Shown piece after piece: positions 12,822 through 25,700 of a DNA stretch of 64,000 bases. The notes under the pieces are model-generated. The model had not been told where the DNA came from, ran no database searches, and saw nothing but the letters and a program-made list of their open reading frames with translations. The number at the start of each line of letters is the position of its first letter. Positions within the stretch are counted from its first letter, which is position 1. The stretch comes from Ascidia mentula (lineage: Eukaryota > Chordata > Ascidiacea > Phlebobranchia > Ascidiidae): contig OX387199.1 of NCBI GenBank assembly GCA_947561715.1, positions 8,685,001 through 8,749,000 of the forward strand. Reading direction: 5' to 3'. The position numbers were made by a program, and so were the translations under genes.

Positions 12822-15800
12822 ATGTCTGCCACATGCAAGGTTACCATTAAGGTAAGTGGAATGTCGCTTGTAATGACAGTTGGGCCGTTCACTATGCATT
12901 TTATGTAAACATCTGTGTAGACACTTCAGTTGAGTTTCTTCATAATTTTTTTCGTATTGCATAATGCAACATATACTTGTTAGAAATATCACTATCATCC
13001 GAAAGTGCTGTTTTCTAAATTGCAAATATTCAGACTTCTGACAAAACCAAGGATGCGGGCACCAACTCATCAGTGCACCTTCAAATGGTTGATGAAGATG
13101 GTAGTGAGACCAAATGGTTTAAATTAGACAGTTTCTTTCGCAACGACTTCGAGGCAGGAAGGACCGACGTCTTCACTTTGAATTGTGGCAATGTTGGATT
13201 ACCCGTCATGATACGCTTCAGTAAATTCGAAGATGGACCTACTGCGCTGGGATATATTTTTGCGATCCAACCTTGGCCGCTATTTAACCCGTGAAACCGC
13301 CGAGTTCCTGTAGCTCAGTTGATGGAGCGTTGGGCCTGGTCTACCAGGGTCGTGGGTTTAAACCTCACTGGGAGCTTTTACAGCTCTCGAACCGACTTGG
13401 CTAACAAGGCCAAACGCTCTACCAACTGAGCTACAGGAACTCGGCGGTTTCACGGGGTATATCCCACTTGTTGGAAAAATGGCTGATCTAGCGATGCCAG
13501 TCAACCTATTTTTCAATAACTTTTGTTTTTGATTTATTTAAATATTATTTATTTGTTAGAGCTCACCAGCTGGATTTCAACCGACGAATGGTTGTGCGAT
13601 ATGGTCACCATCGAGTGTAATGGTAAGAAGGCGGAATTCCCAATCTACGAGTGGATTTCGGACACAATTGATGTAGCTCGAGGGGACGGTAGGTGTCACA
13701 TAGAAGTGATGCGTCTATTGAAGGGATTACTTGAACAATGATGCTGCATCACGTTGAAATGACAAAGTCATATTAAACTTGTTATAACACAGCCATGACA
13801 ATTTGAAAACAAATGAATATTTTGTTGATTCAGCTCAACTGCCACAAAAAGTTTCCAGCGAAATTGTTAAAACCATGCGCAGCGAAGAAGTCATGAAAAA
13901 GAAAAAAATGTATCCGTGGGTGTCGAAAGCAACTGGGCCGAACGACATCGGGTGGGGGCTTCCCCGTTACGTCAACGCAGCAACCACCAATGAGCTTCCG
14001 AGAATTTTCAAACGTAGCGAAATACGATCGCAAAACTTCATTACTATTGGACTGTCGGGAGCTCTAAACGGGATTCTTGAAATTGTGGAAAGTAAGGAAC
14101 TTCAATGTCAACGTTTTTTACAGACTTTTGTATTTTGACTAAAAAAAAAAAATAAGACATATTTTAGCAAGCAATCTTTTCTTATGTAGTATGTAAATAA
14201 TATGACCAGTTTTGTCAGTGGTCAGTGTAACCAATGTTTAACAAAGCCAAACTTGCTTTTAGGTTTGATTAAACCTATTACTCATCTAAATGATTTCCAT
14301 CAACTGTACCAACACGAAAAGCTGAAACGACAAGATCCAATGTACTTAGAAGAGTGAGTAAATTGCAATAAAATAATTTATTTATCACAAAATAGCGTTT
14401 TAGCAAAATTTATGGTAACCTTTGGTACATCTTTTTTGGTGATTTACTGTTGCCGATTTGGGTTGTTTGTAACTGATTGTTATAACTCCATACTATTTGC
14501 CCTACGTAGTGCACTAACACAACCTAGTCCTATCTTTTTTTTGTTCTTTTTGGGGCAATTGAGCAACTTTATTGATGACGTTTTATTTGCAGCTGGTATT
14601 CTGACGAAAGCTTTGGAAGGCAGGTCATCAATGGCATCACTCAGCCTTGCTTCAAGAAGCTGGAGTTGAATGGTTTGCCAAAGGATTGTGTTATAACTAG
14701 CAAAGATGTGGAACCAGTTCTCGGAAGTGGGAAAACTTTGGAAAGTGAAACAGAGGTGATGTTACAAATTGTTACAATGATCTATAGCTGTTCGCACACA
14801 CCAAAATACCCGCGTGTGTGAAAAAACGGGACGTGTAAGATTGTTTATGCAAGCCTCGATATTTTTGTCCTGCTAATAGCAAATTAATTAATTTTTAATT
14901 GCAAACAGAGCTCACGTTTTTTTGTACTTTAGTAAGTAGAAGCAGTAGAGCAAATAATGACTAGCATGTTGCACACAGTGCTTGGTTTGTCATCAGTTTG
15001 GTATTCGCCACGAAAACTACAAAACCACCATGAAGTTTATTGGTCCCAATGCACGTTTGTTTGCGGGCAAGATTGCGAAGTCACCAGCAGCTGCACCAAT
15101 GAGCTCAGACACCCCCCAACACTGTCTGCAGCTGAAAATTGGCTCTAAGACAATAGTTTATTTCGTTTCACTTTATATTCTAATACCGACGTTGTTGAGT
15201 AGGCGGGAAAAATCTTTGTCGTTGATTACCTGAAATACTTCGACGGTGTGCCGAGAACAAAAATATACAACACGGAGAAGCCCCTGCACTGCCCAGATTG
15301 CTTTGCAATGTTCTACGTTAACGACAAGGAACAATTTCTGCCTTTGGCCATTCAGTTGGTCCCAGACAGCGGCGACCACGTGTTCACTCCAGCCGACAGT
15401 CACGAAGATTGGCTTCTGGCGAAGATGTATTTCAGATGCGCGCAAAGCAATGTGCACGAAGTAAGTGGGGATTGTAAAACAAATTAATGTGTGTAATAGC
15501 CAATACTATCCTAGATGACCCTTTTTATAGCTTTCTGGCATACTTATTTTGTTCCACATTTTTCACAAAGTGAGATAATATTTGTAAAACATTTAACTAT
15601 TTGGAGTGGGAATCATCAAAAATGGTGTAAAATTATAGTATCATGCCTTTATAAATCAGGCTGTCATGATATACAACAGCTACATTTTTCCAAATAATTG
15701 GTTTAAAACTTGGATAGGAGACAAACAACGAAGAGTTGGCAGATAACTAATTTAAAGTATAAAATATTTTAGGCAGTGAGGTCAATTAGACCGGACAAAC

Positions 15801-18512
15801 GTTTAGCTTCAGGCATAATACTGGACTGAGCGCTAAAATTCCGATCTTTTTGATGCGCAGTCATGCGCCTCGAACCAGCTGCAGCCAAAAGCACTGAACC
15901 ATAAAGAAATAAAATCCTTCTCTACTGGATGTGATATTTTTTTATAATTTTGCAGTTTCCAATAATACTTGCTTCTTTTTTGAAAGTTGTGCAATTATTA
16001 ACATAGGGCATATGCTAAATTGTTTGAATACTTACAATATAAAGGTGGTAACCTTCAAGACACTCTAAGTAGCAGCAATATTCTAAACAATAAATGCGTT
16101 TGACACAAGGTTATTAATATCATAAAAATGAAATTATTGAATGTCGTTTGAATACGTTGCATCATGTATCCAAGCACCGTATAAAATGTATTGGCACCAG
16201 TTTGTCTCGTAATTAATTGAAGAAGAAAACACCTACAATTGTTTTCAGTGGATTTCCCACTTCCTGTTGACACATGGGGCCATGGAACCATTTGGAGTCG
16301 CTCTGTTTCGATGCCTACCGCGCGCTCACCCAGTCTACAAGCTTCTGTTCCCACATCTCCGAACTGTGATGGTGATCAACACCGACGCAAGATTAAGTCT
16401 TATTCCGAAAACTGCTATTCCCGCAAAAGGAATTTCAACCGGTAAATATTTCATTTTGAAGTATATATTTTCTAAGCATAACTTTCCCAGCATGAATAAG
16501 ATATACTTGACATTTCGCAAAAAATAATTTACAATATACTGGACACCTTATGTGAAGATTTCTTGTTATGCCATGGTGTTTGTTACGTTTGATATACTAC
16601 CATTTCTACTGTCATTAGGAAAAGGGGTTTCTAATCTCACATCAGGCGACCCAAATCGCGATAAATCTAATTAAAATCCAATAATTACTCTGAGGTTTTG
16701 CGACTGATCTTGCTGAGCTTATAGTAAAAGCAACGTGGAAGTAGGTACTAAAATATATTTACTGGTTTTAGAGGCTCTGGGACTGACCAGAACGATCTAC
16801 AAGACATTCAACATCGACGATCTTTGCTTACCAAAGCAACTTGAACGTCTTGGTGAGAAAAAGAAAAGAAAATCTAAACAATCATGTTCCAAATCGCAAA
16901 AATATGTAATAATGTAAATAAATGTTGAAAATAAAAATAAATCAACGTCTAAGTGTTGAAAATGGTGTTTCCGTAAATTTTTCTATTTTTGCGATGAGAC
17001 AACAACTTGGTTATTTAGGATTACAAGATACTAATTGTCCCCCAAATTACTATTACCGCGACGACGCTCTGAAACTGTGGAACGCAATTGAGAATTATGT
17101 CGCCAACGTTGTACGTCATTACTACAAGTGCGATTCGGTGAGAAATGCATTATAACATTACTAATTAGACATTTCGCTGACAGTATACTTACTTAAATTA
17201 CTTGAATACACACGCAATAACATGGGTAAAGAATGTTCATTGACGAAATTGTTTGCCTCTGTTGTTCTTCACAAAAAGCAGTAATTTTATTTCGTGCATA
17301 CAGGACGTGGTTAACGATTTCGAGCTGCAAGGTTGGGCTAAAGATGTCGCCAAAGAGGGTCTTGGTTGGCAGGATGGGAACACCCATGGAATGCCAGAAA
17401 AAATATCAAGTGTTGAACAACTGGTAATATCCAATTGTCGCAAGCTCACGCAACTTTAATCTATAACCCAATTATTCAATGTAGCTTACCACTGTGTTAA
17501 AAGTATTCCCTTGTCTAGTTGACAGGCAATAAGACTGTCAGCATTGCGTTAATGAGGCCTGAAATGTTGTTTTCAATGCAAAGATTCTCTTCACAGATTG
17601 CGGTATGCGTTGCGTTGATATTCACAAGCTCTGTGCAACATGCAGCTGTGAATTTTGGCCAGTTTGAGAACTACAAATATATACCCAACTCACCATTGGC
17701 CATGCGACTGCCACCCCACAAGAAGGAGGAGGTTACAGAACACATTTTTACTATTTGCTCCATTGTCACATTTTTTTTTATCAATTTTAGCACATCGAAC
17801 TAAGATTTTTGTTCGTAGCTAATTCTGGCATGTTCGGCCAAGTGGATATGATTTTGTTAGCTACTATGTTATATTATGGCGTAGTGATATAGGCTATGAG
17901 CTTATGGAGGTGATTGTTTTTTTATTTGCATTCGTATGTAAAAATAATTTCAACAATAAATTTTAAAAAATTATACAGGGGACTAAGGAGAGAATCTTGG
18001 ACAGTCTTCCCGATGCTGCGATGGCCTCAGCGGTTATTACCATTGTTTTCGCACTGTCCGATTATTCTCCGAATGAGGTAGGTAAAATAAAAATTCGGTT
18101 TTACACTGTGGGTCGTATAGTTATGAGACTCAAAAGCAATTGTTTTCGAATTAAATTACCAGAAATCGTTGCTTAATAGAAACGTGAAATTAAATATACC
18201 CAAAATCAAATTTGCCTGTCTTCTAGTCGTAGTGGGACTAAAACTCCTTAAACAATTGGCAATTGTTCCTCACATTGCATATTAGTTTTTTAAACATTCT
18301 TTGCAAATTTTGTTTACCTTGCCCTTGAATAGATTTACCTGGGAAAGTTTCCAAAAAACCTGTTTACTGAAGAGAAGGTCGTCTGCATTCAGGAAGCTTT
18401 CAGGCAAGATCTCAAAACGATCGAAGAGGAAATCAAGCAGCGGAATTCAACCCTGGAGCATCCCTACACTTACCTTAAACCTTCCCGTGTTCCAAACAGC
18501 ATTGCCATTTAG
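12822..18512 (+). CDS. LOX A: PLAT-domain animal lipoxygenase, 680 aa
   Basis: Non-heme iron dioxygenase adding O2 to polyunsaturated fatty acids. Exons: 12822-12851, 13034-13220, 13560-13688, 13834-14091, 14263-14353, 14593-14755, 15203-15460, 16249-16441, 16772-16852, 17019-17137, 17304-17423, 17597-17731, 17979-18077, 18333-18512; 2,043 nt with no stop or frame break. Residues 1 to about 115 form the N-terminal PLAT (lipid and membrane-binding) domain; the rest is the catalytic domain. Iron ligands by alignment with human ALOX5: His376 and His381 (HFLLTH), His558 and Asn562 (HAAVN), and C-terminal Ile680. Gly433 sits at the Coffa position, suggesting R-stereospecificity. There is no signal peptide, so it is likely cytosolic. 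AATAAA overlaps the stop region. LOX C is its nearly identical sister. The product and substrate cannot be named from sequence. Confidence 0.92.
13249..13465. repeat. Palindromic tRNA-like fold-back element in LOX A intron 2
   Basis: Left arm: AACCGCCGAGTTCCTGTAGC and on through a tRNA-like CTCAGTTGATGGAGCGTTGG. The right arm, from about 13,372, is its reverse complement, ending CTCGGCGGTTTCACGGGG. Each arm therefore carries a tRNA head (D-arm GTAGCTCAGTTG, A-box-like). Compared with the sister element at 39,680-39,924 the right end is shortened. No protein is encoded. The exact transposon class is unknown. Confidence 0.7.
14940..15150. other. Unidentified segment in LOX A intron 6, open in two + frames
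   Basis: Within the 447-bp intron (14,756-15,202) a stretch stays open in two frames (14,957-15,148 and 14,982-15,233), one of them containing [20 protein letters not shown]. The same segment is in LOX C intron 6 (41,444-41,720) with few changes, while LOX B's intron 6 is unrelated. It could be a captured exon of another gene, a repeat, or chance. I do not recognise the protein. Confidence 0.3.
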
Positions 18513-20401
18513 AATAAAATTGGCTATGTTACTAAAATTCTGCACACATAATGCACGTAGCATTTAATTTGTTGTATTTCGGTTGTGGTTGATTTGAAGC
18601 TTACTAACACCGCGTGACAATAGTATATATATGCATTGCCATATAGTTGGTCATAAATTGCTGCGTCTCTGTATTATTTGTACACGCTCTATAAAGGTAT
18701 TGTGACAATACAACATGTAGCGCTTTATTTGTGCTTGATGTTGCAGTCTCGCTCAGCGATTAGTCGATCCTCGTTTAAGGCTGATTCCCACTGGCTAACG
18801 ATGCGACAACGATTGGGAAATACCTGCGCCTCGCCCGATTTCGCAAACCGTCTCTGACACGACGCTGCGACAGCCTATGCACACTGGTACAATCGTACTC
18901 TACGCAGGTGCTTCGGTGTATTTATATATGGTTCCAGTAACGTTAAAAGTTTGCGTACAAACCTACTTCAAAGCATCTTGTTTATAGAGAAATAATTATT
19001 AAAGCTCCACAACCACAATGTTGATGCATTCAAAATTTATTCACCTTTTCTAAATTATGGGTATTCTGCAAGCAATCACTGCGCCATAAGATGATTTATT
19101 TTTTTTAAGTCACAGTGTTTAATTAATTGTTACTGTGTAACATACGTCGCAGAAATCAGTGCTTGTATTACGTGCAGCTTTGCGCATGTAATGAATAATC
19201 CCATAATGTGACCCAAATGATTTAGCCATCGAATGTTCTCGAATAAAGTGATTCATTCAATATCCTGCAGTGTGTACCTGAAAAGATTATTATATTCTAT
19301 TACATTCGCTTGGATTCTATCAACATCCTATTGAAGAGTTGTAATGTACCTTTTTAATGAAGCCGATGACAGTTTTCAATACAATCGATGTCCAGAGAAT
19401 TATCCAAGGTGTGATTACTTTGAAAGACGAGGTAGGAAATATCATCACAACTCAAGAGATTCATCACGCGCTAGCGTCATTGAGACACTGTTAAATATCT
19501 CTGAGACACAGCTCTTTGGCAAACCACAAAAGCTGCTGAAAATACAATGTTAAACTTTATGTAACTTTAGCATAATTATACTCACATTCTATGTCAAAAA
19601 TTCAATTACAGGTATATGCAATTGATGCACAGTCAAATTCCTGGTCCTAGTAATAGTAAATGACTGCAACAAAAGCACTTTTTGATAAAATACTGCTGCT
19701 ACATGCTAACATCTTGTACATATTCACTCCCTCATGTATTGACTTCTAAAATTGTATTTATTTGTAAGGTGTTACAATTGTTATAATGATAGTTGTTTTA
19801 ATATAACAGATGTTCACTAATCACACATGAATCATTACAAATTTGCTGTAAATATCATGAAAAATAAGGAACAAATTTTTTTTTATATAAATTTAAGCAT
19901 TATTCACCAGAAGTGAGCATTAAAACAACCCTAAAACACTTGTGAAGAGCACAGCGAATCATATTTTCAATTCTTTAACAAGCCATTTCGCTACGATGTG
20001 CTTTCGACGGAGTAGAACTCAATTCTACTCTACCGTAGCATCGTTAGATCGACTTCTTTCGGCGTAAGCGGCGCCGCCGAATGCTTCTCCGAAGGCGCTT
20101 TTAAGCAGTGGGCCTACAACTGCTCCGAACCAAAGAGACGCTAGTCGACAAAACTTTTTTTCTAGTCGACAAATTTCAAACGCACATAACTCTGCTGTTT
20201 CTCAATGGATTCCGATAATTTTTTTGGCAAGATTCATAGATTGACACAAAATTTATGGAAATGTAAAAAGAAATATCAATTTCGAACGAATTTTGTAACG
20301 CATATTAATAAATTTTAAATACTGCTTGAGCATATATTGCTTTTTCTATAGGGTTTCATGAGGACATTATTAGGATTAAATTATGTTAAGGTTTTACTGA
20401 A
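18513..20401. other. LOX A 3' flank and duplication breakpoint
   Basis: The sequence from 18,513 to about 20,130 matches the LOX C 3' flank (45,170-47,217) with indels; homology stops in the middle of a GC-rich repeat (ACTGCTCCGA). That repeat (about 19,985-20,130) includes TCTTTCGGCGTAAGCGGCGC and resembles a MITE; another repeat piece with GGCTGATTCCCACTGGCTAA lies near 18,778. From 20,131 to 20,401 the sequence is unique in the window and leads into the Z2 fragment. No gene is supported; the open frame 19,344-19,553 has no recognisable domain. Confidence 0.5.
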
Positions 20402-21564
20402 AGTAGAGTAAGATGAGGATAGTTCATGTTGATGATCGCCCCTCCCTCCAACTGATCCTGGGCAAAACGACAAGTTACCGAATCTCCGTCTTCATCCATA
20501 GTTGGAATTGTGATCGTTGAAGCGCAACCAGACATAAACCTTCAAGTGGAAACATTTTGAGTAAAATAAGTTAAACAAGGCAAGACGATTTAATCCACCG
20601 TACTTCTGAATTTATTAATGTCCTATTGTATTATTGGCAAATCACTATGTTTCGTGCACGAAAATCACTGTGTTATAGGACATGTCCAATACCTATGGAT
20701 TCATTTGAAATCGTAATACGTTACTTCCGAATGTGTTTTTACATACACTAAAAAAGCCGATATAGTTATAGCTAGATTATCTCGGTACATGTACTACACC
20801 GTGACTATCACTGTTTGTAACTTTCGTCTTTTGTTGTATTCCATTGTTGAAATTATCTTACATAACGTTTTGTAAATTTACTTGACAGTAGGTTGAATTA
20901 TTGCAATCGGTGCTGAATTTGTCACTCGCAGATCAGCCAGATAAGGCAAGCTGTAAGAGGTAATGTCGGACTCCGTGAATCCAGACAAGCCTCCAATCCA
21001 TGCACTGCTGGTAACACTGCAACAAATCAAAAGACGACAGCATTTATTATTTAATATTGGTTTATGAATCTGAGATCCCCTAAAATAAAATTAAAAACAC
21101 ATGCAGTGACCACTTGATCAACCTCATAATGCTGGCATCGGTTGAATCTTGCAGAACATATTGAACAAGTTGGGTGGTTGTCCATGTTTCCTCTGGACAT
21201 TCATCGCCACAGCTGTGATCAAGCGAAATACTTTGCTCCAAATCGGTGGCACCAGTACGAGTAGTTTGCCGGTAAGGATGAAAACTTGAATATGGACAAC
21301 TCGAAGTTCTTATGTTGTACCACACCGAGGATTTAATCTAGAACAAACAAAAAAGGCATCTTGGGATTTGTTCATTGTTTAAATCAAATGTTTTCAAAAA
21401 CGAACCTAAATGCGTTTACAATTCGATAAAGTAATAAAGTTAAATCTCACCATTGCTGTTCCATTTGGATAATTTTCGTGAACTCTCCAACTTGCGATTC
21501 CACCTCGTAGATGGCTGCCTTCAATTTGTACGGCCAGCGCCGCTAGTATCAGAAGTACAATCAT
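20402..21564 (-). pseudogene. Z2: truncated 5' end of a ZP-protein gene (exons 1-4 only)
   Basis: Exons in gene order: 21564-21451, 21337-21123, 21016-20882, about 20539-20402. They encode the same signal peptide as Z1 (MIVLLILAALAVQIEG), then SHLRGGIASWR, GDECPEETWTTTQLVQYVLQ and the exon ending NMNYPHLTLL. At the end of exon 4 the GGAGT that makes the donor in Z1 is missing (CTACTTTCAGTAAAA), and everything downstream (exons 5-16, with EGF and ZP) is absent. The duplication edge thus lies exactly here. The 5' flank is nearly identical to that of Z1, so transcription is possible, giving at most a short secreted fragment. It faces away from LOX B. Confidence 0.82.
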
Positions 21565-24500
21565 TTTGCTTTCGAGGACGAAAAACCTCTAAGTTGTTTT
21601 TTCCTATGATTCAGGTCATAGATGCAAAAATGCATTCAAAGAGTTATAAGCTGATTTCCTAAACTTAGTGAAAAACCAAACGTGAGGCATAGAAATTGTT
21701 GCTGGGTAGCGGATTTAATTTCAAGTCATGAATTAATCACCGGTCTTCGACAAACCTTCTTCCGGCTAAATTCTGAGCAGCCTCTAGCCAACTTTGGCCG
21801 CTTTAATTAAATTGACCCCCGTAGTTTCCCGTGAAGAACCAAAAAGGCAATGTCTTTACTTTTTGCTATCGCCCTTTCTTCTCATCGGGCGCGGTATTTT
21901 CTACGACCAGGCCTGGCTGTAATCTAAAAAAAGGTCAACGTTCACAATCTTCTCACACGAATGCTCTGGTTACAGTCAAGTCTTTTATAATTGGAGCAAA
22001 CATGAAGATTTTCGAAAACTATTAGTGGGTCCAAATTTCTCAGCAAACACTCGACTTGTGCAATCGCAACACGCGCGCACAAACTAAGTTCCGCCTCCTA
22101 GGGAATTCACGCTGTTTAAACCATGATAATAATGTTGGTTTAACCTCCCGCATTCTCAGCAGACGTTAATTGTTATCGCCGTCAAGCGGACAGACCTGTT
22201 ATCCGATGACTAATGATGTTTAATAGAAAAACACCGTTCACATTCATTTAATTTAAACTGAGGTCATCGCGATGTTCCTTCTGCTTGAATGTGGTCCCTC
22301 TTATACGTTTGAATTGGCCTGAATAAGCACCAAACTTGATTGACAACAGCAAACAACTGTCTAGGAAACTTTCGTTTCAGGTTAAAATCTTTCAGTCTTC
22401 TTTGACATATACATTTCGCTTCGTTAAAAGCATCATGAGTGTCTATAAAAGCAAATTAAGAATTAGGTTCAAATAAAATAAAGTAATGATTGCTGTTGCA
22501 TCACATTAATCACCCTCAGCTGTGGGGATTTTGTCCATATATATGTATCTATATGTCATAACCGTCAGGACTAATTTTGTCTGTCAATATATGCTTTACG
22601 TGTTTTTTACAAATGCTCGTAACGTATCAAATGAAGTGGTCAATGTGGTGTAGAGGATCAACATACGAAAATCCTGCATGTCACTACTGTACACGTTATA
22701 TACTTATATTAAAATATATATTAAAGTATTAAAAGGCTGTATTTATTGAATTTCATGCAGAGGCAAAGCTTAGGATCACAAAAGCATTGCACCGAATCGC
22801 GCCACCTTAACCTTGCCGCGTAGGTACAAATCAATGTTTCGTGCAGTTGTGTTGAGTGCCTTCCTATGCCACAAAGTTACGCTCCAAAAAAAAAAAAAGT
22901 TAATAAAGTAAGTACTTTCTGTTTTAGTGGTCATGCCTAGAAAATAACAGAACATATTCCCACAAGACAGGAATGGTAAAACCTCCCATAACTTCGTATG
23001 TATACAACATATATTGAGCAATCGGGTACATAAGCTGATCCAAACATGGCTCAACCACCAAAGTTAAATTGTAAAATGGCCATTAGTGCAAGCTACTGGT
23101 GCTGACGCATTGGAAGGCACCCTTGAGCAGAGCTGTGACGAGTGACCTACCTTCGAGTTCACCACCACAGGTATCCATTGTATAATCAGATAAAACAGCG
23201 ATAAAATGATTTGAAATGAAGCAAATAAATAAACTTACGTAATCGTCGGTAAAATATTCTTTGTATGTTGATTTTGGGGTTTAAAGTTTTGTGCGATTTA
23301 TTCTCATGTGTGTCTAATTGGTCCATAAGAGGTTACTGTAAAAACGCACAGCAGTAGGGTGTGTGTCTTTATTTAAACCTTACATGCGATAAAAAGTAAG
23401 CCCTTCGCACTACAAGTCCTTTTTGCGTTGCAGCCACGCATAGATTCTCCCGCTTGACCACACCCAAGAACTGTCATAGAAATCACACGCAACCGTTGGG
23501 AGGCGATAAAGAGATGTGACGAATGTATGGTTGGCTAAATGCGAAGTATATTTATGATATTGTGGTGGAGTGTAACGTAGCGGATATATTGCCTTTCTTC
23601 TACGTTCTCTCGCTTTGTGTTAAGTGTTCCTGGAAACCTTGCACAAAGTACATATATCGCAAAATGTCTCTAAAGTCCACCACATCATAAATTTCTGACA
23701 ACGTAATTTGTATTTCAGTTGGACAGTACATATTGCATGAGGCACTCGCAAACTTAGCAATCACGTAAAGTCCCTGTGTCTCCATTGGAATTTAGTGTAC
23801 TTTTGATGCCCAGCAAGGTGTATGTGGGTGGTTTTGGGGAGTCTAATTAAATGTTGTGCATGCCTATTTCGCGTGACGGAAATGCCCTTTCAGCATTCAA
23901 CATTCCTTTGCAGGTTTCCTGTTTGGAAACTCCCAGCTCTTTGCAGTAACTCAAAAAAAAAACAGAAAATACTAACAGTCGAGGTGATTTCCGAAAGTAA
24001 TTGAACACGCAATGCTGACATCACGTAAAGCCCCGCCTGTTTACTGGAATTTGGGGTCACGAGCTGTTCTGTCGGTTCAGCAGTGTTTCAAGTTTGGTAT
24101 CGTGTGATGGAATTCTTGGTATCGTGTGATGGAAACTACCCATTCAACATTCCACAAACCCTCGCACGTTATCGGCTTGAAAACTCATTTTTCAAGTTGT
24201 ATGAACTATTGCAATATTTAAAAACACAAGCGAAATATCCAATAAGTCGTATTTAATGAAAATGTTTGCTCGTAAGTAAGCAAAGTTAATTTAGGTTAGT
24301 CATTATATTGACTGTGGTAAAATATATGTGTATACATTGTGCTCAGAAGGCATTTTAGCAATAATTCACGCATTAAACTAAGGAATAATTTTGCGCTGAA
24401 GCAGATTGAGTTTAGATGGAATTTTGATTGTGAAAGTATGTTAGTTTGCGCAAAATCACAGAATGTGAGTTTGCTTAGTCGTTTTGATGTTGCTCTTGTT

Positions 24501-25700
24501 GATGCCAATCTGTTAAAGTTTGAATGCTTTAACGTGTGTGTAGCGAATTAACTTAATTAATCTGAGGCAAATAACTGTGGAGGTACAAAACGGTTCATTT
24601 CCTATACAACAAAAATGCCCTGGAAAATCATCACTGATTGTGGAAGGAATTAGGCTTAGTCTTTTACAAATCATAAAGTTGTAATAGTTAAAAACGCGCC
24701 ATACTTGACAAGTTAAATGTCGATTGCTTTGGCATGTTTTGAAAAAACACGGAATTTAACGACGTTCACTAACGTCGGTTCTTTCCACACCTTTATCCGT
24801 AAAATCACACCGGCAGAAAAAGGTTTGGGCGTCATTTTTTTGAATTCGAACGCTCGGTTGATTTCGAAGAAATATATAACTTACGCCCGTCCGAATACCG
24901 TGCTTGTAATCTAACCCGCGTTTTGCGTCTGTGACATTAAGTTAACTGAGGTTAAGTCCGTGCTTTGCGCCCTGCGGAAGGACTTGAAAATCTCGTCGCT
25001 TTATTGGGCTTTTGTGTACGGAAAGGAGATTAATGAAACAAAATATTTTTAGCGTGAACTATAAATACCTCAACAATGGTCTGTCTGGTTCAAGGTTAAA
25101 ATTGAAAATATTGGCTATGGTGTGTGTTCATGTTGGCGGTGAGGACGCTTTTTTTAACAGACAGTTTAAAGTGTACGTGTCAATTTATATAACCTAGTAG
25201 GTAGTACTAACTATTAAACAGAATCTTCAAATGCAACAACCTGGGACCATTGTATACATCTCCCAATAGTTAAATGTTTTTTCGGGGAAAAATATAGCGT
25301 TTATTAGGGCAGTCCTTGGAGCCCGATATGTTGGGCCCCATCAGACACAACTACGCTGGGTATCTTCAATCTATTTTGTGCTGTGGTACTTTCCACTGTA
25401 TACACGACTGCTTCTCCCACTGCACAGACTTGGCGACGCATTTCGTTCGCTTGTTTTACTGGCATCGCAGCCAAGGCATTGTAGATAGTTTAACTAGGAT
25501 CGTGAGATCCAACTACACCGGGAGCTTGATTGTTTTTGATTGTTGGGATGGAACTTAGTGATTGAAACACGATAAGGTTTTGGTCGATATAGGCAATTGT
25601 GTGATAATTTCTCGGGCAATAAACTTTGTGTGCCTCAGTAACAGAAACTTTTCACAGGTATATACTGCGTTAACCCAGTCATTCTGTATACTATCCAGCC
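21565..25700. other. Region between Z2 and LOX B; duplicate of 4,204-9,382
   Basis: Head-to-head intergenic region, about 4.1 kb, duplicated as 4,204-9,382 apart from the 1.2-kb segment at 4,985-6,242. It holds the shared block at 22,776-23,060 and no gene I can support. Short open frames at 24,339-24,551 and 25,316-25,558 are conserved with the other copy only as far as the whole DNA is. Confidence 0.55.

Noticed and set aside
13311-13383. tRNA gene in LOX A intron
   Set aside because: It is part of a palindrome with its own reverse complement and carries a damaged D-arm; it is better described as a tRNA-derived fold-back repeat.
19344-19553. Coding gene with a 69-residue frame
   Set aside because: The counterpart downstream of LOX C (46,395-46,630) differs by indels that do not respect the frame.
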